From the NCBI RefSeq assembly GCF_042432825.1, contig NZ_JBHLWN010000025.1, positions 62,001 to 126,000 on the forward strand: a stretch of 64,000 nucleotides of DNA, read 5' to 3'. A model generated the notes under the pieces. It did not search any database. It was not told the DNA's origin and saw nothing but the letters and a program-made list of their open reading frames with translations. The DNA comes from Gordoniibacillus chartarius (GTDB taxonomy: Bacteria > Bacillota > Bacilli > Paenibacillales > NBRC-103111). The position numbers were made by a program, and so were the translations under genes. Shown here in pieces: positions 48,954 to 58,500 of this stretch. Every line of letters begins with the position of its first letter. The stretch's first letter is position 1.

Positions 48954-51548
48954 TTGAGTACTTTGGTTCTCGGTTTTCAAGAAATGGAAAAAACGCAGCT
49001 GTTGCTCGTTGGCGGAAAAGGGTTACATTTAGGAGAATTATCAAAAATTCAAGGGATCCGAGTACCGGAAGGCTTTTGTGTTACAACAGCGGGATACCAA
49101 AAAGCCATCGGACACAACGACACGTATCATGCTTTGCTCGACCGGCTAACCAAGCTTAAAGCTGAGGATCGAGATCAAATTGGCGAAGTCAGCGGGAAGA
49201 TTCGGCAAACCATCTTGGAAACAGAAATTCCATCCGATGTTGTGAATGCAGTCGCTCTCTATCTCTCCCGGTTCGGCGAGGAGCATGCTTATGCAGTGCG
49301 GTCCAGTGCGACTGCCGAGGATTTGCCGCACGCTTCTTTTGCCGGTCAGCATGACACCTACTTAAACATCATCGGAAAGGAAGCGATCCTGCAGCATATC
49401 AGCAAATGCTGGGCATCCCTTTTTACGGATCGCGCGGTCATCTATCGCATACAAAACGGATTTGACCACAGCCAAGTTCAATTATCCGTTATCGTGCAGA
49501 GGATGGTGTTCCCGCACGCTTCCGGGATTTTGTTTACCGCCGATCCGGTTACTTCCAACCGGAAGCTGTTATCCATCGATGCCGGGTTTGGACTTGGAGA
49601 AGCGCTGGTCTCCGGCTTGGTATCCGCCGATTGTTATCAAGTACGGGAAGGAAACATCGTCGATAAGAGGATCGCAACCAAAAAATTGGCTGTCTATGGA
49701 CGTAGAGAAGGCGGAACAGAGACGCGGCAAATCGATCCTGAGCAGCAAAATACTCAGACGCTTACGGAACAACAAATCTTACGGCTGGAAAGCATCGGAA
49801 GACGGATCGAAGCTTATTTTGGCTGTCCGCAAGATATCGAATGGTGTTTGGCAGACGATACGTTTTATATCGTGCAGAGTCGTCCAATCACGACGTTATA
49901 CCCGATTCCGGAGGCGAATGACCAAGACAATCACGTTTACGTATCTGTCGGACACCAGCAAATGATGACCGATCCCATTCAACCGCTGGGCTTGTCTTTC
50001 TACCTGTTAGTTACTCCGGCGCCTATGCGTAAAGCCGGTGGGAGGTTGTTTGTCGATGTTTCACCTAGGCTGGCTACACTTGCCGGGCGGGAATCTTTAT
50101 TGAATGCCTTGGGATCCGATCCGCTCATCAAAGGCGCACTGATGACCATAATCGAGCGAGATTTTATCAAATTGTTATCCAATGATCAACCGGCACCGAT
50201 TCCGAGCATTAGTAATACAGATATGCTGGCACAATTCGAGAATGATCCGACCATCGTCTCCGATTTGATGAAGCGTAGTCAAACATCGATAGAAGAGTTA
50301 AAACAAACCATCCAAGCGAAATCGGGATCGGATTTGTTTGATTTTATTCTGGAAGATATCCAGCGATTAAAGAAGATCTTATTTGACCCGCAAAGTACGG
50401 CTGTGTTTATGGCGGCTATAAATGCTACAACTTGGATCAATGAAAACATGTATGAGTGGTTAGGCGAAAAGAACGCAGCAGACACGCTTGCTCAATCGGT
50501 ACCGAACAACATTACTTCGGAAATGGGTTTGGCGCTATTGGATGTCGCGGACGTGATTCGCCCTTATCCGGAAGTTATCGAATATTTACGACATGTTCAA
50601 GAGGATAGCTTCTTGGAGGAACTGGTTAAGATGGATGGCGGACGGGAAGCCCGTGACGCGATCTATGAGTTTCTCGGCAAATACGGAATGCGGTGTACCG
50701 GAGAAATCGATATCACCAGAACTCGTTGGAGTGAAAACCCGGCTATACTGATCCCCATCATTCTTGGTAATATAAGAAACTTTGAGCCTAATGCCAGCAA
50801 GCGGAAGTTTGAGCAAGGGCGTCAGGAAGCTTTGAACAAAGAACAAGAGCTACTGGTTCGTTTGAAGCAATTGCCGGATGGCGAACAAAAAGCCAAAGAA
50901 ACAAAACGCAGGATCAACCTACTCCGGAATTTCATCGGCTACCGGGAATATCCGAAATACGGGATGGTGAACCGCTACTTCATATACAAGCAGGCTTTGC
51001 TGAAAGAAGCCGAACAGCTCGTACAAGCGGGTGTTATTCGTGAAAAAGAAGATATATACGCTCTCGCATTTGAAGAGCTTCACGAAGCCGTTCGCACAAA
51101 ACAGCTGGATTATCGGATCATCAGCAAACGGAAAGAGGAGTACAAATTATATGAAAAACTAACACCGCCACGTGTGATCACGTCTGATGGTGAAATCATT
51201 GCAGGGAAGTACAATCGGGAAAATCTCCCGGCCGAAGCGATTGCAGGTCTGCCGGTTTCTTCAGGAGTTACGGAAGGGCGGGCACGCGTCATCTTCAACT
51301 TGGAAGATGCCGACCTGTCAGATGGAGATATATTAGTCACCTCCTTTACCGACCCCAGCTGGACACCGCTGTTTGTATCGATCAAAGGGCTAGTCACCGA
51401 GGTCGGCGGATTAATGACCCATGGAGCCGTGATCGCCCGCGAATACGGCTTGCCGGCGGTTGTCGGCGTGGAAAATGCCACCAAATTGATAAAAGACGGG
51501 CAGCGAATTCGCGTGCATGGAACGGAAGGGTATATCGAAGTCTTGTAA
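48954..51548 (+). CDS. rph: Rifampin phosphotransferase (Rph)
   Basis: About 864 residues, close to the characterised Listeria enzyme of about 867. The N-terminal ATP-grasp domain shows VGGKGLHLGELSKI and RVPEGFCVTTAGY, with AVRSSATAEDLPHASFAGQH. The middle rifampin-binding domain is helical. The C-terminal swivelling domain carries the catalytic His823 in GGLMTHGAVIAREYGLPAVV. The enzyme passes the beta-phosphate of ATP onto the C21 hydroxyl of rifamycins and so inactivates them. PEP synthases share both catalytic domains but lack the middle domain. TTG 48954 has AGGAGAG 8 bases upstream. The gene is flanked by terminators. Confidence 0.92.
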   Translation: MSTLVLGFQEMEKTQLLLVGGKGLHLGELSKIQGIRVPEGFCVTTAGYQKAIGHNDTYHALLDRLTKLKAEDRDQIGEVSGKIRQTILETEIPSDVVNAVALYLSRFGEEHAYAVRSSATAEDLPHASFAGQHDTYLNIIGKEAILQHISKCWASLFTDRAVIYRIQNGFDHSQVQLSVIVQRMVFPHASGILFTADPVTSNRKLLSIDAGFGLGEALVSGLVSADCYQVREGNIVDKRIATKKLAVYGRREGGTETRQIDPEQQNTQTLTEQQILRLESIGRRIEAYFGCPQDIEWCLADDTFYIVQSRPITTLYPIPEANDQDNHVYVSVGHQQMMTDPIQPLGLSFYLLVTPAPMRKAGGRLFVDVSPRLATLAGRESLLNALGSDPLIKGALMTIIERDFIKLLSNDQPAPIPSISNTDMLAQFENDPTIVSDLMKRSQTSIEELKQTIQAKSGSDLFDFILEDIQRLKKILFDPQSTAVFMAAINATTWINENMYEWLGEKNAADTLAQSVPNNITSEMGLALLDVADVIRPYPEVIEYLRHVQEDSFLEELVKMDGGREARDAIYEFLGKYGMRCTGEIDITRTRWSENPAILIPIILGNIRNFEPNASKRKFEQGRQEALNKEQELLVRLKQLPDGEQKAKETKRRINLLRNFIGYREYPKYGMVNRYFIYKQALLKEAEQLVQAGVIREKEDIYALAFEELHEAVRTKQLDYRIISKRKEEYKLYEKLTPPRVITSDGEIIAGKYNRENLPAEAIAGLPVSSGVTEGRARVIFNLEDADLSDGDILVTSFTDPSWTPLFVSIKGLVTEVGGLMTHGAVIAREYGLPAVVGVENATKLIKDGQRIRVHGTEGYIEVL

Positions 51549-51564
51549 TGGTTTCACAGAGATC

Positions 51565-51591
51565 AGGGCCATCCGCGGAGGATGGCTCTTT
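51565..51591 (+). terminator. Rho-independent terminator after rph
   Basis: AGGGCCATCC and GGATGGCTCT form a 10-bp stem with one G-U pair, followed by a short TT tail. Confidence 0.7.
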
Positions 51592-51647
51592 AGCGTTCCT
51601 CAATAGATAACACGGTGACCGTATCATGTAAAAATGAAACATATTCC

Positions 51648-51833
51648 ATGCTGAGTCATTTGATCTTGGTGTCGATCGGGGCGCTCACCTGGGTATGGCT
51701 TCTCGAGCGAGGAGGGTTTGGCAGCTCTGCGGCCAATTCGCTCACGATTGCGTACATCGGTGTGGTCTGGGGGATCGGCATGCTGTGCCTGGTTCAAGCG
51801 CTGCTTGCGTTTAGCCAAGCGAGGAAGGAATAA
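51648..51833 (+). CDS. Small two-helix membrane protein (61 aa), tentative
   Basis: The frame from ATG 51648 encodes MLSHLILVSIGALTWVWLLE, a glycine-rich loop, a second membrane helix (IGVVWGIGMLCLVQALLAF) and a basic end. The protein pattern is convincing, but no ribosome binding site is seen before this ATG or before the in-frame GTG 51615. It lies between rph and addB. The function is unknown. Confidence 0.45.
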   Translation: MLSHLILVSIGALTWVWLLERGGFGSSAANSLTIAYIGVVWGIGMLCLVQALLAFSQARKE

Positions 51834-51893
51834 GTCCGCTGCTGTGCGCCATCCGTTTCCAGCCTCTACCATTCCTCCTCCAGCCTTCATCTA

Positions 51894-51902
51894 TGTTAAA
51901 AT
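51894..51902 (+). promoter_or_regulatory. Extended -10 element before addB
   Basis: TGTTAAAAT fits TG, one base, TAAAAT. No good -35 box is seen. The addB start codon lies 52 bases downstream. Confidence 0.4.
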
Positions 51903-51953
51903 GAACTCTATCAATCTATCGAAGAAATTAACGATAGAAAGGCGAGGTAGGCT

Positions 51954-54900
51954 ATGGGAGTAAGGTGGATCATAGGCAGAGCGGGCAGCGGCAAAACGCA
52001 GCGCTGTCTGGACGAAGTCAGGCAGCGGCTGGTGGAGGAGCCGGACGGGCATCCGCTAATCCTGCTCGTACCGGAGCAGGCGACGTTTCAGGCGGAGTAT
52101 GCATTGGTCGGCGGCGAGGGACTGCAGGGCATGATTCGCGCGCAGGCGATTTCGTTTCACCGTCTGGCGTGGCGAATCATGCAGGAGGAAGGCGGCACGG
52201 CGCGGGTGCCGATCGACGAGGTCGGCAAGAAGCTGCTGCTGCACAAGCTGTTACATAAGCATCGCGGGGAGCTGCGGTATTTTCATAAAGGCATGGATAA
52301 GATGGGCTTCGCCGGCAAGCTGAACGAGCTGGTGACGGAGCTGAAACGGTACGGCGTGTCGGCGGAGCAGCTGGAGTCGTTCGCGGAGCGGGAGAAGCGG
52401 CCGGAAGGCGGCTGGCTGGAAGACAAGCTGCACGACGTGCGGCTCTTGTACCGGGGGCTGGAGTCAGAGCTAAGCAGGCAGTATTTGGACGGCGAGGACG
52501 TGTTGGAGCTGCTGATCAGGCAGACGCCGCATTCGGAGCTGATTCGCTCGGCGGACATATGGATCGACGGCTTCCATGGGCTCACGCCGATGGAGCTGAC
52601 GGCCGTCGAGAAGCTGATGCAGCACGCCCGCAGCGTGACGATGACGCTGACGCTGGACCGTCTGTACGAGGCGGGGGAACCGATCGACGAGCTGGAGCTG
52701 TTCCACAAGCCGGCGAGGACATGTGTGGAGCTGCAGCAGCGGCTCGCTGCAGCGGGCGTGAAGATAGTGGAAACGGTGCGCCTGCCGGAGACTGGAGGGG
52801 TGTCGCCCCGTTACCGGGCGGCTCCGGTGCTGGCTCATCTTGAGCGGAATTTCGAGCACAGGTTCGGCCGCCATGCTCCGGCGTATCCGGCGCCTTCGGC
52901 CGAGGAGCGCGAGCAGCTGGTCATTCGGGCGGCGGCGAACCGCCGGGCGGAGGTGGAAGGGGCCGCCCGAGATATGATCCGGCTTGCCCGCGAGCACGGC
53001 GTGCGCTGGCGCGATATGGCGGTTATGATCCGCGACACGGAAGGGTACAAGGATCTGATCCAGACGACGTTTACGGACTACGGGATCCCGTTCTTTATCG
53101 ACGAGAAGCGTCACGTGCTGCACCATCCGCTCGTCGAGCTCATTCGATCCGCCATGGAGGTAACGCTGCGGGGATGGCCTTACGACGCCGTGTTCCGCTG
53201 CGTTAAGACTGATCTGCTGCTTCCCGAGGACGCTGATGGGAAGGCATTTGAGCCGGACGAGCTGCGGGCAGGCATGGACAAGCTGGAAAATGTCGTGCTT
53301 GCCTATGGCGTATATGGCTCCCGTTGGACGGACGGTCTGCCGTGGGGCTTTCTGCGCCGGGCCGGGCTTGACGGCGAAGCGCCGGAAATGACCGCCCGCA
53401 AGGAGCGGGAGGAGCGGCTGGTGGAAGCGTGCCGGGCAATTGTCGTGGGCGGACTACATCCGTTCGAGAAGCGGATGAAGGCTGCCCGTACGGTGCTCGA
53501 GCGGACGGAAGCGCTCATGGAGCTGCTGCTCGGGCTGAGAGTTCCGGAGAAGCTGGAGCGGTGGAGCGAGCTGGCGATCGAGATGGGAAGACCCGCGAAG
53601 GCGCGCGAGCATTCGCAGCTGTGGGCGAGGATCATGGATATGCTCGACCAGCTGGTAGAGCTGACCGGAGAAGAAGAGGTTACGACGGAGCTGTTCGCAT
53701 CGTTGCTCGATGAAGGCTTCGAGAGCATGAAGCTGGGTCTCGTTCCGCCTTCGCTCGACCAGGTGCTTGTCGGGTCGATGGACCGGACGCGCTCCGGCGA
53801 GGTGAAATATGCGTATTTGCTCGGTGTCAGCGACGGCGTCGTGCCGGCGAAGCTGAGCGAGGACGGCGTGCTGACCGAGCAGGAGCGCGTTTGGCTGATC
53901 GAGCGCGGGCTGCCGCTTGCCGAGGACAGCCGCCGCAAGCTGCTGGACGAGCAATTTATTATATATACGGCGCTCGCCGTGCCGAGCCGCAGATTGTGGA
54001 TTTCGTATCCGCAGGCCGATGAGGAAGGAAAGGCCCAGCTCCCGTCGGAGATCGTTCCGCAATTGCGTCCGCTGTTTCCCGCATGGCGGGAGCAGACGCT
54101 TGCAGCGGAGCCGAACGCATCGGACGCGGACGAAGCGCAGGCTTTGTTCGCCTCCCGCCCGGCCCGCACTTTATCGCATTTGGCGGTTCAGCTGAAGCGC
54201 TGGCTGCAAGGGGAACGGGTATCCCCGGTATGGTGGGCAGCTTACGATTGGCTGGCCGGCAGGACAGAGTGGCGGGAACGGCTGGATATCGGAGTTAGAG
54301 CGCTGTTTTATACAAACCGGGAGCAGAAGCTCAGCGATGCGTCGAGCTTGCTGCTCTACGGCGAGCGGCTGCAGGCCAGCGTGTCGCGGATGGAGACGTT
54401 CGCCGGCTGCCCGTTCTCCCACTTTGCTTCGTATGGCCTCCGGCTGAAGGAGCGGCGGCTGTTCCGGCTTGAAGCGCCGGATATCGGGCAGCTGTATCAC
54501 GCGACGCTCGACCAATTCGCCAGCGAGCTGCAGCAGCAAGGGCTCGACTGGGGCACGCTGCCGCCGGACGAGCTGCAGCGCCGCACGTCCGCCGTCGTCG
54601 ACGCGCTTGCGCCGCAGCTGCAGGGGCAAATATTGCTCAGCTCGAACCGGTTCGGTTATATCAAGCACAAGCTGACATCGATCGTCGGACGAGCGGCGGA
54701 GGTGCTCGGACAGCATGCGAGACGCGGCGAATTCCGGCCGGTTCAGCTCGAGGCCGTGTTCGGCCCGGGCCAGCCGCTGCCGGCGCTCACGCTGCCGCTG
54801 GACAACGGGCGGATCATGGACATCGTCGGCCGGATCGACCGCGTCGACTCTGCAGAGCTCGGCGATCGGCTGCTGCTGCGCGTGATCGACTACAAGTCGG

Positions 54901-55520
54901 GGCCAACGCAGCTTGTGCTGCCGGAGGTGCTGTACGGCCTGTCGCTGCAGATGCTGACGTATTTGGACGTCGTCGTGTCGAACGCGAAGGTGTGGCTGGG
55001 CCGCGATGCGGAGCCGGCGGGGGTGCTGTATTTTCACGTGCACAATCCGCTGATCCTGCACAAGAACCGTCCCCAGCCGGATGAAGCGGCGAAGGAGCTG
55101 CGCAGACGGTTCAAAATGCGCGGGCTCGTTACCGCCGATCCCGACATCGTGCGGGCGATGGACAGCGAGCTGAAGTCGCGGGGCGGTTACTCGGAGCTGA
55201 TACCGGCGGCCTTGAAGGCGGACGGAGGCTTTTATTCCGCGTCGTCGGTCGTCACGCCGCAGCAGTGGACTTCGCTGCGAGAGCAGGTGCGCGGTCAAAT
55301 CAAGCGGATCGGAACGGATATCACGGACGGCAAGGTGGCGATCGAGCCGTACCGGCTCGGTAAGAAGACCCCGTGCCAAATGTGCGCGTACCGCTCGGTA
55401 TGCCAATTCGAGCCGCTTGGCGAGGAGAACGGGTACCGGGTGTTGCGGCCGCTAAGCAAGGGAGAGGTATGGAATGTACTGGAAGGAGACGGCGGGAATG
55501 AGCAGGGAACAGGCATCTAA
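51954..55520 (+). CDS. addB: ATP-dependent helicase/nuclease subunit B, AddB
   Basis: About 1188 residues, near family length. The N-terminal Walker A motif is GRAGSGKT. The C-terminal RecB-like nuclease shows VDSAELGDRLLLRVIDYKSG, with the catalytic Asp and Lys. Four cysteines of the 4Fe-4S clamp are present: Cys819 in AGCPFSHF, then Cys1141, Cys1144 and Cys1150 in CQMCAYRSVC. AddAB processes double-strand breaks for RecA loading and takes the place of RecBCD in Bacillota. GAGGTAGG lies before ATG 51954. The stop codon falls 23 bases inside addA. Confidence 0.96.
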   Translation: MGVRWIIGRAGSGKTQRCLDEVRQRLVEEPDGHPLILLVPEQATFQAEYALVGGEGLQGMIRAQAISFHRLAWRIMQEEGGTARVPIDEVGKKLLLHKLLHKHRGELRYFHKGMDKMGFAGKLNELVTELKRYGVSAEQLESFAEREKRPEGGWLEDKLHDVRLLYRGLESELSRQYLDGEDVLELLIRQTPHSELIRSADIWIDGFHGLTPMELTAVEKLMQHARSVTMTLTLDRLYEAGEPIDELELFHKPARTCVELQQRLAAAGVKIVETVRLPETGGVSPRYRAAPVLAHLERNFEHRFGRHAPAYPAPSAEEREQLVIRAAANRRAEVEGAARDMIRLAREHGVRWRDMAVMIRDTEGYKDLIQTTFTDYGIPFFIDEKRHVLHHPLVELIRSAMEVTLRGWPYDAVFRCVKTDLLLPEDADGKAFEPDELRAGMDKLENVVLAYGVYGSRWTDGLPWGFLRRAGLDGEAPEMTARKEREERLVEACRAIVVGGLHPFEKRMKAARTVLERTEALMELLLGLRVPEKLERWSELAIEMGRPAKAREHSQLWARIMDMLDQLVELTGEEEVTTELFASLLDEGFESMKLGLVPPSLDQVLVGSMDRTRSGEVKYAYLLGVSDGVVPAKLSEDGVLTEQERVWLIERGLPLAEDSRRKLLDEQFIIYTALAVPSRRLWISYPQADEEGKAQLPSEIVPQLRPLFPAWREQTLAAEPNASDADEAQALFASRPARTLSHLAVQLKRWLQGERVSPVWWAAYDWLAGRTEWRERLDIGVRALFYTNREQKLSDASSLLLYGERLQASVSRMETFAGCPFSHFASYGLRLKERRLFRLEAPDIGQLYHATLDQFASELQQQGLDWGTLPPDELQRRTSAVVDALAPQLQGQILLSSNRFGYIKHKLTSIVGRAAEVLGQHARRGEFRPVQLEAVFGPGQPLPALTLPLDNGRIMDIVGRIDRVDSAELGDRLLLRVIDYKSGPTQLVLPEVLYGLSLQMLTYLDVVVSNAKVWLGRDAEPAGVLYFHVHNPLILHKNRPQPDEAAKELRRRFKMRGLVTADPDIVRAMDSELKSRGGYSELIPAALKADGGFYSASSVVTPQQWTSLREQVRGQIKRIGTDITDGKVAIEPYRLGKKTPCQMCAYRSVCQFEPLGEENGYRVLRPLSKGEVWNVLEGDGGNEQGTGI

Positions 55521-58500
55521 CACGGCGGCATCGGGCGCGGTACCGCCGAAGCCGGCGGAAGCGACATGGACGGACGATCAGTGGGCGGCGATAGCCGTTC
55601 GCGGGAGCGACCTGCTCGTTGCCGCTGCGGCAGGGTCCGGGAAGACGGCCGTGCTTGTCGAGCGGATCATTCGGCGCATTACCGACGAGCGGGATCCGGT
55701 CGATGTCGACCGGCTGCTCGTCGCCACGTTCACGAAAGCGGCGGCGGCCGAGATGCGGCACCGCATTCGCGAGGCGCTGGAGAAGGAGCTGGTGAAGCAG
55801 CCGTCCTCCGCTCATCTGCGGCGCCAGCTGGCGCTGATGGGCCGCGCATCGATTACGACGCTGCACTCGTTCTGCCTTGAGGTCGTGCAGCGATACGAGC
55901 AGCTGGCGGGTTTGGCGCCGGGCTTTCGCATCGCCAACGAGACGGAAGCGGAGCTGCTGCGCCAGGACGTGCTCGAGGCGATGCTGGAGGAGCATTACGG
56001 CACGGCTGCGGAAGGCAGCTTATTCTGGCAGACGGTCGATGCCTTCGGCGGCGAACGCAGCGATGTCGGCTTGCATCAGCTCATTCAGAAGCTGTATGAC
56101 GAGTCGCGCAGCCATCCGTACCCGGAGCACTGGCTCCGTTCGGCAGCAGAACGGTTCGGGCCGCAGCCGCCGATGAGCGCCGGTGAAGGCGCAGCAGCGG
56201 AAGAAGTGCTGGAGGCGGGAATGGCCGAGGCTGCGGCTGCCGTTGCCGAAGCAGCGAAGGATCTTGGCGGCGAACTTGCTGCGGGCAGCGTCATCCGCTT
56301 CCCGCAAGCCGCTCCGCCGTCGCTCGACCTGTGGCAGCGCAGCTTGCTGGGTGACGTACGGCTTGAGCTGGAGGGAGCGGCCGCTCTGCTGCGGCAGGCT
56401 GTCGATCTGGCTCAAGCGCCGGGAGGTCCGGTTCCGTATGCCGCCACTCTGCAGGACGATTTGCTTGTCACGCAAGGGCTGCTGGAGGCGTGCGATATCG
56501 GCTGGGACGCCTTGTTCGGCGCTTTCTCGGCGGCAGCGTTCGGAAAGCTGAAGCCGTGCAAGGGCGACGACGTGGACAAGGCGCTGCAGGAGCAGGTGAA
56601 GGAGCTTCGCGGACAAGCGAAGGACGCGGTTGCGAAGCTGCAGGAGGAGCTGTTCGGACGGTCGCCGGAGCAGTTTGCGCTTGAGCTGGCCCAGCTCGCT
56701 CCGATCGTTCATACGCTAGTCGATCTCGTCATCGAGTTCGGCGCGCGTTACAGCGAAGCGAAGGAAGCGAAGGGTCTCGTCGATTTCGGCGACCTGGAGC
56801 ATTGCTGCCTGCGCGTGCTGAGCGGCGCGGATTCGACGCCGGAGCGGCTGCTGCCGTCGGCTGCGGCGCAGGCGTACCGCGAACAGTTTGCAGAGGTGCT
56901 GCTCGACGAATATCAAGACACGAACCGGGTACAGGAAGCGATCGTTTCTTTGATCGCCCGTGAAGCGCCCGGCAACCGGTTCATGGTCGGCGACGTGAAA
57001 CAGAGCATTTACCGGTTTCGCCTTGCGGAGCCGGGACTGTTCCTCGAGAAATATCAGTCGTTCACGTTAACGGGCGATGGACCGGGACGGCGCATCGATT
57101 TGGCGCGCAATTTCCGTTCCCGCCAAGAAGTCGTCCATGCGGTGAACTACGTATTCAAGCAAATCATGCACGGGGCTGTCGGGGAGATCGATTACGATGA
57201 ACGGGCGGAGCTTGTGTACGGGGCGAATTATGCGGAGCCTTCGGCTGGAACCGACTTGTCTGTGGAGGCGCTGCTGATCGACAAAGCGGACCCATACGCC
57301 CGTGTGGGGGCCGGTGAAGCGGAGGGCGGCGATGACGAGGAAGGCGCAGGCCAGACGGAGGGAGACGAGCGGCTGGAGCTGGAGACGGCGCAGCTGGAGG
57401 CGCGCGCGATTGCCGCCCGCATCCGCCGAATGCTGGGGCAGGACGAAGAAGCTCCGCTGCAGGTATTTGATAAAGCGAGCAAAGGCTTCCGCGCTGCGAC
57501 GTACCGTGACGTAGTGATTTTGCTGCGTGCAACGTCGGCCTGGGCTCCGATCTTCATCGAGGAGCTCAAGCTGTGCGGCATTCCGGCTTATGCGGAGCTG
57601 AGCACGGGATATTTTGCCGCGACGGAGGTCGATGTGATGCTGTCGCTGCTCAATATCATCGATAATCCGCACCAGGACATTCCGCTGGCGGCCGTGCTGC
57701 GCTCGCCGATCGTCGGCTTCACGGCGGACGAGCTGGCGCGCATCCGGCTCGCCGACCGGGGAGGCACGTTCTATGAGGCGGCGGAGCGGTTTGCGTCCGT
57801 TCCATCCGCGGTGTATGTGGAAACGGACGAGAAGCTGAGAGAGCGGCTGGGCGGGTTTCTGGCCAAGCTGCGCGAATGGCGGACGGAAGCGAGGCAAGGC
57901 GCGCTGCCGGAGCTGATATGGCGGCTGTACGGCGAAACCGGTTATTTCGATTTCGTCGGCGGCCTGCCGGGCGGCGGGCAGCGTCAGGCGAACCTGAGGG
58001 CGCTGTACGATCGGGCAAGGCAGTACGAGAGCACGTCGCTGCGCGGACTGTTCCGGTTTCTCCGCTTTCTGGAGCGGATGCGGGACACCGGCGGCGATCT
58101 CGGCACGGCGCGGGCGCTCGGCGAGCAGGAGAACGTCGTGCGCATCATGTCCATTCATAAGAGCAAGGGGCTGGAGTTCCCTGTCGTGTTCGTAGCCGGC
58201 ATGAGCAAAATGTTCAACCGCAGCGACGTCGTCATGCCGTTCGTCACGCACAAGGAGCTTGGCTTCGGGCCGCGCTATGTCGATGCGCAGCTTCGGGCGA
58301 GCTACCCGACGCTGCCGTCGCTGGCGATTCAGCGCCGCATGAAGCGGGAGCTGCTGGCCGAGGAGATGAGGGTGCTCTATGTGGCCTTGACGCGCGCCCG
58401 GGAGAAGCTGATCCTGCTCGGTACGGCGCCTTCGGCGGACAAGCTGCTGCGCAAGTGGAGCCGGTCCTTGGAGGCGCCGGGCCGGAAGCTGCCTGAGCAC

